Origin: Mesostigma viride
Lineage: Eukaryota; Streptophyta; Mesostigmatophyceae; Mesostigmatales; Mesostigmataceae
Reading direction: 5' to 3'
Length of the DNA: 33,836 nt
Assembly: GCA_009746045.1 (NCBI GenBank)
Contig: RPFO01001372.1
Coordinates: 1 to 33,836, forward strand
Part shown: one piece after another, positions 19,317-28,932 of the stretch
Layout of the letters: each line of letters opens with the position of its first letter
Position numbering within the stretch: the first letter of the stretch is position 1
Notes under the pieces: model-generated
The model's database searches: none
What the model was told of the DNA's origin: nothing
What the model saw: the letters and a program-made list of their open reading frames with translations, nothing else
Made by a program: the position numbers and the translations under genes

Positions 19317-19754
19317 ATGGAGCAGAGCAATATTTTCGGTTCTCAGCATACCTATGTGATGGTCGACAAAAATGAGCACGCTGCAAACATCAGAATTGAT
19401 GTAGAGTTGCTCGGACCTTCTGCACAGTGGGGTGCAGGTGTCATTGCGTTCGGCAATGGCATGATCGATCTGGTGCCACCCGATTCAGATTTGAACCCTG
19501 CTTACCAATGCGTGCCTGACAATCAGGCGAGAGTGGTGGTGGAGAGCACGGAAATTCCGGGCTCTCCCAATGTATCAATGATGCGCCTGAGGGCCGAGGC
19601 CCAGCAGGAGTTCCTGGCTGCTGCGGAGAACGGCGGGGCCAAGTGGAACACCAAAATGTATACAGGCGAGCCTCCCAACTACAGGGGAGACCAGTACCAG
19701 GGAGTGTACTCCTTCGGCGATTTTGACATCGACGGATGGGGCACCTTTTTCTAG
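19317..19754 (+). CDS. Small cargo protein of unknown function (145 aa)
   Basis: The product begins MEQSNIFGSQHTYVMVDK and ends DFDIDGWGTFF. It is acidic and soluble-looking, with no signal peptide or membrane segment. Possible beta-rich stretches are NIRIDVELLG and ARVVVESTEI, and the aromatic end is YQGVYSFGDFDIDGWGTFF. I recognise no family. It is the only clean frame between the transposase gene and the right inverted repeat, and it runs in the same direction. The codon-like composition supports a real gene, but it may be an exon of a longer transcript with a spliced 5' part. Confidence 0.5.
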   Translation: MEQSNIFGSQHTYVMVDKNEHAANIRIDVELLGPSAQWGAGVIAFGNGMIDLVPPDSDLNPAYQCVPDNQARVVVESTEIPGSPNVSMMRLRAEAQQEFLAAAENGGAKWNTKMYTGEPPNYRGDQYQGVYSFGDFDIDGWGTFF

Positions 19755-20138
19755 GCGCAATGCCTAAGTTGTCAAATACTCCGACAATGTCAAAATTGCG
19801 AATGATAAAATTACGGACATGTGCACATATATGTACTGATTCAATAAAAAATTTCGGCAATTTTGTTCCCGGCATTGATAATCAAAAGCTGCTAGCAAGC
19901 CAAGGACTTCAAAAGTGGCAATAGATCGATGTAGGTCGTCGATAAACTTGTCTAGTCGTCATATTTCGGTCGCAAAATTCGTGCGTGGCCTGCAGGCATC
20001 GGACAAAGTGCACGCAACAGCAGGAGTCGGTTGAGTTCGAAGCACGGCAGACACAAAATTTCGGCGCAAAGTCCGTCGGGCGAAAAATTCGCTCGGCTGC
20101 CAAATTTTCGGCAAGAATTTCGGCGCAATGTCCGGTTT
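19755..20138. other. Right subterminal region with repeated motif
   Basis: No gene. A 19-bp motif AATTTCGGCGCAAAGTCCG (20057-20075) recurs with one change at 20116-20134, 59 bp apart, just inside the right inverted repeat. Short TTTCGGCAA-like pieces occur nearby (19853, 20105). Subterminal repeats are typical transposase-binding sites in other DNA transposons; here that is inference. Confidence 0.6.
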
Positions 20139-20202
20139 TCGGACGATTGAAATTAGCGTTTTTTTCTTGCAAAAATCTACCCCATTCCGCGTGGGACCAC
20201 CC
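20139..20202 (-). repeat. Right terminal inverted repeat
   Basis: Inverted partner of 668-740, about 9 bases shorter. Read on the minus strand from 20202 it begins GGGTGGTCCCACGCGGAATG. It is followed outward by AACA (20203-20206). Confidence 0.9.
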
Positions 20203-20206
20203 AACA
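20203..20206. repeat. Target-site duplication AACA (right copy)
   Basis: AACA directly abuts the right inverted repeat and matches 664-667. In the neighbouring host repeat the same bases occur once within GAACATGGGATGG (from 20344), supporting a 4-bp duplication on insertion. Confidence 0.75.
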
Positions 20207-20486
20207 TGGGATGGAATGGATGGTGTAAGCTATCTAGGTCCTAGTTACAGGGGTGTGGGCACCGCGGCCCGAATCGCTATGAATTAATGCCATACTTGGT
20301 CACACGTACGCGGAGCCCCCACAGGCTTGGGGGTGGTCTCCTTGAACATGGGATGGAATGGATGGTGTAAGCTACTAGGTCCTAGTTACAGGGACCGTGT
20401 GGGCACCGCGTCCCGAATCGCTATGAATGCCATACGCGGTCACACGCGGAGCCCCCACAGACTTGGGGGTGGTCTCCTTCATCACT
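20203..20486. repeat. 142-bp host tandem duplication at the right flank
   Basis: Units start AACATGGGATGGAATGGATG at 20203 and 20345. They share GGTCCTAGTTACAGG, GGGCACCGCG, CCCGAATCGCTATGAAT and CTTGGGGGTGGTCTCCTT, with small indels. The giant element inserted at the AACA that begins a unit. Confidence 0.9.
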
Positions 20487-21068
20487 ACTTGCCATCTATT
20501 ATCCTTGCGTACCATCTGCCTCCATATTACAGACAAACCAGGAGGCTGCCCGGGCGTGAGCCCGTCGCGTCTAGTGTAGCACATGTCCATGCCGAGTCTA
20601 TCACGAAAAGTCCACGGGTGGCCGGCGGCCCTGCCGCGCGCGGCCTGGGGCACGCCAGGTAAGGAGCTGATGGTTTCCATCATATACAGCGGCGGGCATA
20701 GGGTGGTGGACATGTTCGTATCACTAGACACCAAATTAAACTTATAGTTGCACCTCGTGTATACTCATTATACCATAGTACGCCAACGGCCCAGGCACGG
20801 CTATCACTCCTGCCCAAACACTGTACACTCTTTATTATGAAAAATGAAGGCCGGCGGCGCTGGACGTTTCAGCAAGTTTCCGACCCGTTTGAAGAATTAG
20901 ATCAAGTAGCTAAATGTAGCTTTCGCGCAGATCGAACTAACACGAGTCCCATGGGGACATAAAAAACGGGGCACACAAATACAAGCAACGGAAAGCGACT
21001 CACTTACAGGAATTCACCATCGCGGATTCCAACATGAGGATAACCACCGCTTGTGTTGGTGGCCTCAA
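20487..21068. other. Sequence between the giant element and the gypsy LTR, no gene
   Basis: About 580 bp with no credible frame, RNA gene or repeat that I can identify. The GC-rich stretch at 20610-20650 (GGCCGGCGGCCCTGCCGC) stands out only by composition. Confidence 0.5.
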
Positions 21069-21735
21069 TGTTACGTCCCGAGCCGGACGGTGCGAAAGAT
21101 CTAATCTAGTATAAGGTGCAGTTTAATAAGCCGGCATAGCCGCGCATCCGCGTACCGCGATAGCAAGCAAAGATCGCAGTAAATTGACTAACTGAGCAGC
21201 GGTTTATCCTCAGCTAGGCCTTATAGCATGATTAATTAATCTAGCTATATAACACGGCATGTCATGAGGCAAATGACATCCGGATTAGTGCCCCTTGGTC
21301 TGAGAGAGTCGTCAACACTCGTTTCATTAATCATCAAACCAAAGAGAGAGAGTCCATCGACCACAGACCAATTTCACCTAGCTGCGCTACCAAGCTGGCA
21401 AGTTGGTGTGCAGGCGCGCCGACATGCGCGCCGATCTTCCAGATACTGCCGTCAAGCCCCAATAGGTTCTGTATGACGTCTAGGGCCGGCCCGGCCCCTA
21501 GAAGATCTCGTACTTCTGGCTAGGCCCAAAATAACTGGTCCGGAACACACAAAGTACCAAATAAACACACAAAGTCCCGAACTTAGGACAAATTCCCAAA
21601 TAAGTCCCGAATTGAGTCCTATAGTCCGGCGGACTATGAAAGCGAGCTATCGAAAGTCCCAAACGAATAACAAATGACTTTCGACTTATTTATTGAAGGC
21701 ATTGTTACGCCCATACAAAGGTCTGGGCCGTAACA
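21069..21735 (-). repeat. 3' LTR of the gypsy element (667 bp)
   Basis: The LTR begins TGTTACG (21069-21075) and ends CGTAACA (21729-21735), a 7-bp terminal inverted repeat starting TG and ending CA. A polypyrimidine run follows directly on the plus strand, i.e. a polypurine tract on the coding strand, as expected at a 3' LTR. The other LTR is not in view, so length and identity cannot be cross-checked. Confidence 0.75.
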
Positions 21736-21749
21736 CTCCTCCCTTCCCC
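21736..21749 (-). promoter_or_regulatory. Polypurine tract
   Basis: The minus strand reads GGGGAAGGGAGGAG immediately before the LTR start TGTTACGG. This is the standard place for plus-strand priming in LTR retrotransposons. Confidence 0.75.
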
Positions 21750-22047
21750 AGGGGACGATAGCTATATCGTCCAGGCTTGGGGCGCACGCAACAAGACAAT
21801 TAACACAAACAAACAAACAAGAAAAAAAGAAGCTCTTGCAAGCAAAACAAGCAACACACAAAAGCGACAATTGCCCAGGCTGGGCAGTCAGCTATAGAGA
21901 ACAATAGTACAAAATCGGCCATGGGGATACTATGTCCCAACCCCTGTTCGCCAGCGGGTTAGTAAAGCCAATTCTCCCCGGCGTTGCCACACAAGGACAA
22001 TTCCTTGATAGCCGATGGGATGCTGTCGCCATCCCGTTGCAATCCAT
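21750..22047. other. Noncoding stretch between ORF3 and the polypurine tract
   Basis: About 300 bp without a frame. It has one short hairpin, GGACGATA-gcta-TATCGTCC (21753-21772), near the polypurine tract. Confidence 0.5.
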
Positions 22048-23371
22048 TCATGAGGAGGTCGCGACCCTCACATTCCTCCAATGCTGGGGCCCACCCCTCC
22101 CGACCGCGCCGGCCTTCCGTTGGCGATACTCGTGAAGTACCTGGCGATCCTGCTCACCGATTTCCTCGAGGATCTTCCCGGGGTTAGCGAGGTGATCGGC
22201 GTTGTATGCGAGCTGGTATTCGTTCACGTTGGTGCGCGATTGAGCGAGGTCTACCCACGTCCCGATGGGCCAGTACGACATGAATGCGGCCAGGTATTGC
22301 GGGTGCGGGAACATGATTGTGCCCGCGTTCCAATCAATAACCCCACATCCATGCTCCTCAAAGAAACCTCCCGCCATGGTCAACACTACGACGCGCACCT
22401 GGAGAGCGTTGAAGCGAAAGCCCGGAGCCCTCACAAAGTTGGGCACGACCCAGTCGGGGAATGCCTCTCCCTGGCACGGAGCATACTTGGGACAGTCAAC
22501 CTTTCGAGGTTTACCATCTACCATGTATTTTGGCAGCTCCCGCTTGGGGCCGTATCGCGTACCAGAATCCTCTGGCGTCGATTCTAGGCAGTTCTGCGGT
22601 CGCGGGGCCGCTCTCCCAGGGTGCAAGTCGAAGCAGATTACATAGCTCGCGCATGGAGCCTCGCTCCACATACGCATGAGTTCCTGCTTCAAAGTGCAGC
22701 GGTTGCGGTCGATGATAGTCCGCGCTGTCGACGGCCACGAACGGCGATGGTGGGAGCTCAATGTAGACGGGAACACCCCGAAACTCGCGTAAGGGGCGTA
22801 CTCGTTGTGGGCCAGGAAACGCGCTGACGCAAGCGCCCACCGTCCATGGCGCCGGTCGAGCCACCGCCCGTACGATCAAAGACCCCTGCGCGGGAGATAT
22901 AAAGCCCACCGCTGGTATCGGGCCACGCCTCTCTGGTATATGGGCGCGGGACGTCTCCACGCGAGCCACCCGCTCGGAGTAAGTTCGCGCTTCTCGGCGC
23001 GGACTCTGGGAATCCGCGGAGACGCTGCCCGCCGACACCTCGTTCGTACATGCGCGACGTCTAACTTCTCGCTGGGCATCCGGTTCCACTTGGGGGCGTT
23101 TCTGGTTGCGCTCGATATCCTCGGAATCGAGCTTAGTCGGGTCGGTCGAGCCGCCCGTTCGCCGGGTCGGTCCCGTCCCGACAAGAACCGTCATTCCGCC
23201 CGGTGCCCTGAATCCGAATGGTTCGCACGGCATCACCGTCCTGTTGCTGGGTGTCACCACAGGTGTGACAGAACCGCCCGTTCGCCGAGTCGGCCCTGCT
23301 TGCACATGGCGTTGGGGATGCTTTTCGACCCAATTACCACGATGGTGCGTACACATCGACGTGAATAACAC
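22048..23371 (-). pseudogene. Extra ORF (ORF3) downstream of integrase, frameshifted
   Basis: Two overlapping minus-strand frames together cover about 440 codons: 23371 down to 22511 and 22776 down to 22048. They join by one indel in the overlap. The first part is basic and Pro/Ser/Arg-rich, with GPTRRTGGS present twice. The second part is more folded-looking (VPNFVRAPGFRFNALQVRVVV, GGFFEEHGCGVIDWNAGTIMF, MSYWPIGTWVDLAQSRTN). It occupies the place of env in retrovirus-like elements, but I see no signal peptide, clear membrane anchor or furin-like site. I therefore do not call it an envelope gene. The first codon is not an ATG, so the true start is unknown. Confidence 0.5.
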
Positions 23372-23451
23372 AAGTGCCTTCGCGGCATCCTAGCTACACG
23401 TGATCAAGCCCGTTGTCATAGCGCCCCCACCACTACTACCTTCGCGGTAGC

Positions 23452-25300
23452 CTAGTGGAGGGCATGCTTGGCCTTATACTCGCGAAGCAAACGTTCACAC
23501 CCTTCTAGCTCATTCTCGGTTCGCCACGAATCCTCGTAATCATGTTGAGCAAAACGCCACCGTACGCGATACTGTCGCTGTCTACCTCTCCCACGCTTGA
23601 TGTCCCGGTGGCCCACGATCTCGGCCACCTCGTCTTCCTGTTCTCCAGTCTCGGGGTTGTACTCGACAGGGGCCGGCGGGTTGAGCCGACCTTGGATGGA
23701 GTTCTGGTGGTATAACTTGAGCTGGTCTCGATGGAAGTTGGAGGAAGTGTTCCAGGAGCTCGGGATGTCCACCTTGAACATCACATCTCCGAGCTTCTCC
23801 AGAACCTTGTGTGGCCCCAGGAACATAGGACGGAGCTTTGGCTTGAGATCACCCTCTACCTTCTCAGAGAAACGTCCTAGGCGGGGGCCTTCCACCAGTA
23901 CCCAGTCGCCCACCTCGATGGCCGGCGTGCGCGCATCTAGGCGGCCAGCAGTCCTCGCCATATAGCGCTCAGCGGCGGCCCGGTAGCCCTTGACCGCACT
24001 GTCATGGGCCTGGCGCATCTGGACCAGCAGCCTCTCCACCCCTTCGAGGGTGTCTCGCCGGACCGACTTTTCAGCTAAGGCTGGGCTTGTGAGAAGGTCA
24101 GTCGGCGTGAGCGGATGCCTGCCCGTGTTGAGGAAGAATGGTGTGAAGCCATGAGCTGCCTGGGGGGCGTTATTCAGGGAGAACTCCACCAAGCCCAAGA
24201 ACTCTTCCCAGTTGCTTCCCACCGCGTCGGTGTAGTGGCGCATGGTCTCTTGCACTGTGCGGTTCAGCCTCTCCACCAGGTGGGAGGACGAGCTGTGATA
24301 TGCTGTCCCCAGCGACACCTTGGTGCCCAGGCATTCAAAGAACTCCTGCCAGAAGCGGGCCGTGAACAGCTTGTCTCGGTCCGATATGAATTGCCGGCTG
24401 AGTCCGTGGTACCTGAACACGTGGTGAAGGTATAGCTTAGCGCAAGCCTCGGCCGTGAGCTCGGCCGGACATGGTGCCAGGTGACACATGCGCGTCAAGC
24501 GGTCCAGGAAAACCAGAAACATGCTGTTGCCATTCTTGGTCTTCCGGAAGGGGCCAACAAAATCCATCATCAAGGAATCCCAAGGGCCCACTGGGTCGGG
24601 TAGGGTCTGGGGGACCGCCTGTGAGCCTGTATTGCGGGACTTCATGATCTGACATGATGGACACTCGCGCACGTACGTCTCAATGTACTCTCGCATGCCT
24701 GGCCAGTAGAAGTTCTTTCGGGCCCGTGGCAGCAAGCGGTGGATCCCTTGGTGGCCACCGGCGAGAGAGTCATGGAGCTCATGGAGCAGAGCCGCTCGAC
24801 ATATCTCCGGGACGTACAGGCGCCAGCAGTCTGGCCTCACCATGACATAGAGTCGCCCGTCCTGGAACTTGCACGGGAGCTTGCCCATCTGCTTGGGGTG
24901 CGACCTGATTGCCTCTAAGGCCGCGGGCTCCGTGACAGTGAACCGACTAATCAACGTCTCCAGGACAGAAGTGATCGTGTACGTGTCCGCCTCCTCCTCA
25001 AGGGTTTGGTGCACGTACTCCGAAAAAATGGTAGGGGGCCCGATGCGCTGCAGGTGAAAAATTCCCTGAGCCGGTACCACGTGGCTGAGTGGCACTCGAG
25101 ACCGGGACCCCTCCCTTTCCCCGGGGGCGCGCACGTCCTCGCGCGCGGCCTCCCAGTCGGGAGACAGGTCGTCCTGGGTCGTGCGACCGGTGTGGAACAG
25201 ATAACGACTGTGCGGCGACCCTGGGTCGCCACAATTAAGGCGAGCCAGGCTCCTGCGCGGAGCCACATGTGGTGTGAAGTACGTCCATAGTCTCATAAAA
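23452..25300 (-). pseudogene. Gypsy integrase with GPY/F-like module and chromodomain
   Basis: The frame shows the HHCC zinc finger (HELHDSLAGGHQGIH, CPSCQIMKSRN). The catalytic core follows with Asp in MMDFVGPF, Asp in FISDRDKLF and Glu in LVERLNRTVQE. A GPY/F-like segment comes next (LRPMFLGPHKVLEKLGD), then a chromodomain (EVAEIVGHRDIKRGRGRQRQ, YRVRWRFAQHDYEDSWRTE) at the C terminus. All catalytic residues are present, so the domain itself looks intact. In chromoviruses the chromodomain directs insertion to marked chromatin. The join to RNase H upstream (about 25240-25350) is out of frame. Confidence 0.85.
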
Positions 25301-25845
25301 ATCTGCGTAGTCCGCCCGCCGAGAAAGGGCGTCCGGGACCACATTCTCTGCACCCTTCACGTACTGAATTTTGAAAGGGGCAAACTGAGACAAGTACTCC
25401 ATCCACCGCGCCTGACGGGGCGTCAAGTTAGGTTGGGCGAGCAGGTGCGTGAGGGGCCGATGGTCCGTGTGGATGATCAGCCGGTGGGGATCAAGGTCCC
25501 CCTGCTCGCTAATTGCAACGTCAAACTGAGCCCCGAGAAGATGATGGCGCCAAGTGTGACAGCAGTAGACCACAGCAAGAAGCTCCTGCTGATGCACCGG
25601 GTAGTTACGCTCGGCGGGGATCATGGTGGGGGAGATATACTCAACCGGCTGTAACCCCTGACCCTGGTCCTGCAGGAGGACGCCGCCAATCGCAACCTTG
25701 CTCGCGTCCGTGGCCACCACAAAGGGCCTTGATGGATCCGGGATAGCAAGCACGGGTGCTGTGGTCAAGCTGTGCTTGAGGGCCTCGAAGGCCTGCTGGC
25801 ACGGTTCCGACCAGACAAAGCCTCGTTCGACCGCCCGGTCCACTC
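25290..25845 (-). pseudogene. Gypsy RNase H, cut off from reverse transcriptase
   Basis: The frame reads VDRAVERGFVWSEPCQQAFE (the segment that normally follows the RT thumb). It continues FVVATDASKVAIGGVLLQDQ, then YISPTMIPAERNYPVHQQEL, HTDHRPLTHLL and VPDALSRRADY. These are the usual Ty3/gypsy RNase H landmarks. Upstream of VDRAVERG the sequence changes directly to the acidic end of gag, so no RT fingers, palm or YxDD motif exist here. The downstream join to integrase needs a frameshift. Confidence 0.85.
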
Positions 25846-27926
25846 TTCCCCCTCTACCTCATCCTCCTCGTCGCCATGCCCATAACCGGCGACCGCCTTG
25901 CCATCCATAACCCCCGAGGCGCCATTACCCGAATCCTGTTGCTGTGAGAACAACTCATTCAACTCGCGGTTCACCCGCTGGAACGAACTGGACCCGTAGC
26001 TAGCGCGGGGCGTCTGGTGCTGCGTGGGACGCTGCCGGGCGTCCTGCAGCTTCGCTGCGCGCTCGCCCGCATTGCGAGGCCGGTCTGGGCGCCGTGCTTG
26101 TTCCGGGCGCTTACCGAAGGCAGGCCCGGAGAAACGGGGTGACGTCTGCTCGTCGCCACGATCGCGATCCCGTGGTGGTCGCGTGCAGTCCTTCTTGAGA
26201 TCGATGACCGACCTCGCCGCACCGGAAGCATCGCGCCTTGGACGCATCGATTGCATTGACCTGGGGCGCTTCATAGTCGCCGTCCTCCTGCTCGTGGTCG
26301 ATAATGTCCTCAGAGGACCCATCTTGGTCCACCGTAGTGAAGTGGACGCGACGCGGTGCAGCACCAGCATGCCGATAGGTGACCGCTGCGCGGCGGCGTG
26401 CGAGCACATCTGACACCTTTAGAAGGTACTGCTGGATCTCGATCACATCCCACTGCTCCCACTGTATCTCAGCAAAGCGCTTTAGCACCTCATCTAGGAG
26501 TTCCGGACTCAGCGCCTCAATGAACCGCGCCCTATATTCGGTCCAGGTCAAGTCCTCAAGGCGAGCCGAGAATGCTTCAAACTCTGTCAGAAACTCGCGG
26601 AACGGCGTGGTGCCTTGGCGTAGCTTGGAAAAAGCCAGACGCTCGTGGAGCTTCCAGTCAGGGGGCACCAGCTTGCGCTCAATGCGCTCTAGTAGCTCCT
26701 CTACTGTCTGTGCGAGGGTACAAGCGCGACGCGACACTCTCACAGTTGAGTATGCCGACCACTGAGGGATCCATGCAGTTGGTGACGACGTAGGAGATAA
26801 GAACCTCGGTAGCTAGCTCCCACCCATTGTGGTTGCACCACGCCCAGTAGATCTGTACCCACATACACGTCCATTCGACGATCTCGCGAGGGTTCATAGT
26901 CGCGCGCAGCTTGGGCACTGGTTTAAAGTCAGGCATGGGCGGCGCCTTAAACGCGTCGGCCCGAGGTCCGCCCACTGCGCGATATGGCGGAACGTTAAAG
27001 ATCGACAACGAGTCATCTGCCGATGCAGGCGCTGACCTAGTCGCGCTGCGTTGTAGCCAGACAGACGAGGGATGCGCGTAGCCAGGATCACTGGGTGCCA
27101 TGCGACTCAAGTTGAGGTTATTGCCATGCGACACGCTCGGCCGCGCAGGTCCGGCTGCTGGGACATTGCGCGCCGGATGGGACGACGCGGGCCCACCCTC
27201 ATCGTATACCGGCGGTGGGACCCTAGCCTCGTCCTGGGTCCACAGCGATGTCGCATTGGACTGCAGGTCACTGCCAAAAGAAACCCGTCGACCGCTCGCC
27301 CAGGGATGTTGTAATCGTTGGGCACGTTGCGCGTGATAATAGGTCGCGTTCTGACTAAGCGGACCAAACATCTGCGACCCGGTCGGCTGGCTTAGCGGCT
27401 GCTGCTGCTGCTGCAACGGCGGAAGCTGCTGCGGCTGCTGCCACTGTTGCTGCTGCGGCGGCGGTGGCTGCTGCTGCTGTACTGGCTGCTGCTGCCACTG
27501 CTGCGGCAACGGCTGTTGCTGTTCCGAATGCTGCTGTGGGGACTGCACGGGGTGCTGCTGCGGCTGCACTGGCGGGTGTTGCTGCGGCTGCACTGCCAGG
27601 TGCTGGGCTGCACTCGTGGGATTCGATCTGGGCCGGGCCTCATCACCTGCCCGTTCCATCAGCTGGTTATACTCAGCCTGCATTCGCTGCGGCTGGTATT
27701 CCTCCCTATTATCCATCCTATCCGCTCCTCGTGGCCTTCGCGGCTCACGGGAGGTACTAGCCAGCTCACCTGGGTGACCTACAGGACTGCCTTGCTGGTA
27801 GGACGAGCCCTGTTGTGATACCTCCTGTACTTGGTACTCTGGGCTGCCCTGCCTATCCAAGTCTGCACCTCCCTCCTCGGAATGACTCCTAGTCGTGCCG
27901 CGGACCTTCTTTTTACCCCGCGGCAT
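25846..27926 (-). pseudogene. Gypsy gag, frameshifted
   Basis: I take the ATG at 27926 (MPRGKKKVRGTTRSHSEEGG), not the longer hydrophobic extension to 28013. The N-terminal half is Gln/Pro-rich low complexity. The capsid-like part reads NPREIVEWTCMWVQIYWAW, then after a frame break near 26735 LLERIERKLVPPDWKLHERL and FREFLTEFEAFSARLEDL. A zinc knuckle CFRCGEVGH is broken near 26195. The last Cys (LKKDC) is in another frame, and an apparent 4-bp insertion (CGAT) could account for the shift. Three different frames are used, so this gag is dead or the assembly has indels. The acidic end (GHGDEEDEVEGEEW) runs straight into RNase H. Confidence 0.75.
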
Positions 27927-28085
27927 GTTTACCAGTACCACATCCACAAGAGAAGGAAGGAAGGAGAGAGGAAGAAGGAGGAAAATGCCATGCACATGCC
28001 CACAAGCAATCAACCAAGCGACTGCCCTACGTTATTCAGCTAATGTAGCTATTATATAGTAAGCTATAATTAGTACTCTACTCCT

Positions 28086-28511
28086 CTAGAAACTAGGTGG
28101 CTGCCTAGGTGGGGTGCTGACAGTGAGTTGGCTGAACGTGACTGTGACAGCCTGTGTGTCCCCCGTCCTGCTCTCTACTGTTGCACTATTGGGTGCACAG
28201 CTACGGCCCCTAGGCATTGGGCGAGTCCTAATCTCCTGAGGTGGTGCCTCTACGTGCAAGCCTACTGGACGTGTCATGTATTCCTGGATAAACCTATCTG
28301 CTTCCCATGCTGTCTTGAATCCCTTAAAGATAGCCCTATGCCTATCCACTATATAGTTCTTGCAGTCTACCCCGCTATAGAAAATACCTACTTTCCCTGT
28401 GCCTCCATCATGTGCCACAGCATAGTAAAGTTGCCTAGATACATCACTATCCCAACCCCCAAGTGCTCCATTATTATATCTAATATTATTTCTATGATTA
28501 CTACTAGCCAT
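28086..28511 (-). CDS. Small ORF with RNase H hybrid-binding-like domain
   Basis: The protein (about 141 aa from ATG at 28511) contains QLYYAVAHDGGTGKVGIFYS, GVDCKNYIVDRHRAIFKGFK and TAWEADRFIQEYM. This matches the pattern of the hybrid-binding domain at the N terminus of eukaryotic RNase H1 and of caulimovirus viroplasmin-type proteins (YAV...GIF...W..C...V....A.FK.F.T..EA..F). That family pattern is recalled, not searched. The domain binds RNA-DNA hybrids or double-stranded RNA in known proteins. It lies upstream of gag in the same direction, 159 bp from the gag ATG. It could belong to the gypsy element, to another element or to a host fragment. Confidence 0.55.
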   Translation of the reverse strand: MASSNHRNNIRYNNGALGGWDSDVSRQLYYAVAHDGGTGKVGIFYSGVDCKNYIVDRHRAIFKGFKTAWEADRFIQEYMTRPVGLHVEAPPQEIRTRPMPRGRSCAPNSATVESRTGDTQAVTVTFSQLTVSTPPRQPPSF

Positions 28512-28551
28512 CACACACGTTGTCTATTGCCAGCAGACAGAGATAGAAAAG

Positions 28552-28932
28552 AGAATCGTGGTTCTCTGAACATAGTTTCTTTATAGTGAGATGGAAGGGT
28601 AGCCGCTATAGCTAGGTTATTGGGTTCACGTGACATACCTTTTGAGGCCGGTGCGGCCTGATCCGGATCAGTCGTGGCCAAAGCTTTGGCCAGTTTTTCT
28701 TGGCCAGGTGGCAGGAGCTACGTTGAGATATAAACCTGCCACTGTCTAGGTTTCTTGGCTCATGGCGTAGTGATTAACTAGATCTAGATTCTTTCTCTCA
28801 CGCAATATGTGACCTAATAGCCCCGGCAGCCTTACGTAAGCTGCCGGCAATTAGAACGCCACATTGCGTCATTTGTTCAGACGCAACATTTGCGTGGCGA
28901 AAAAATGCCGTCCGGGCCAAGGCCGCATGACA
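28552..28932 (+). repeat. Left direct repeat (A1) of the DIRS-type element, at least 381 bp
   Basis: Identical base for base to 33456-33836. It is full of palindromes: AGAATCGTGGTTCT, CTGATCCGGATCAG (28658-28671), TGGCCAAAGCTTTGGCCA (28675-28692), a near-palindrome centred on TTACGTAA (28823-28847), and nested stems CGCCAC/GTGGCG with TTGCGTC/GACGCAA (28857-28899). The repeat may extend right of 28932, because the second copy is cut by the window end. Confidence 0.95.

Larger units (their letters stand above)
668..20202. mobile_element. Giant 19.5-kb TIR DNA transposon with cargo
   Basis: Both ends read GGGTGGTCCCACGCGGAAT inward, so they are inverted repeats. They are flanked by the direct duplication AACA (664-667 and 20203-20206). 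An unoccupied copy of the target at 482-540 supports the boundaries. Inside are a large minus-strand multi-exon gene, a plus-strand DDE-type transposase-like gene, a small ORF, inverted minisatellite arrays and about 26 copies of a 22-bp palindrome. A 4-bp duplication with GGG-starting ends does not match CACTA, hAT, Mutator or Zisupton-type expectations, so I leave the superfamily open. The limits and the relationship of the parts are seen in the sequence. The idea that the genes move as one unit is inference from the boundaries. Confidence 0.85.
21069..28551 (-). mobile_element. Ty3/gypsy chromovirus, internally deleted, 5' end not visible
   Basis: On the minus strand the order is gag, RNase H, integrase, chromodomain, a further ORF, polypurine tract, 3' LTR. 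Integrase before the LTR and after RNase H is the Ty3/gypsy order, and the chromodomain marks a chromovirus. Protease and the reverse-transcriptase palm are missing between gag and RNase H. Several frameshifts make the copy non-functional. No second LTR lies between gag and the DIRS-type element at 28552, so the 5' LTR is probably beyond that nested insertion or was lost. The upper boundary is set at the edge of that element. Confidence 0.75.

Noticed and set aside
668-20202. Polinton/Maverick or integrated virus
   Set aside because: I see no protein-primed polymerase, packaging ATPase, protease or capsid motif. The duplication is 4 bp rather than 6.
28014-28551. 5' LTR of the gypsy element
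   Set aside because: Neither TGTTACG nor CGTAACA nor other similarity to 21069-21735 is present, and the stretch contains a coding-like ORF.
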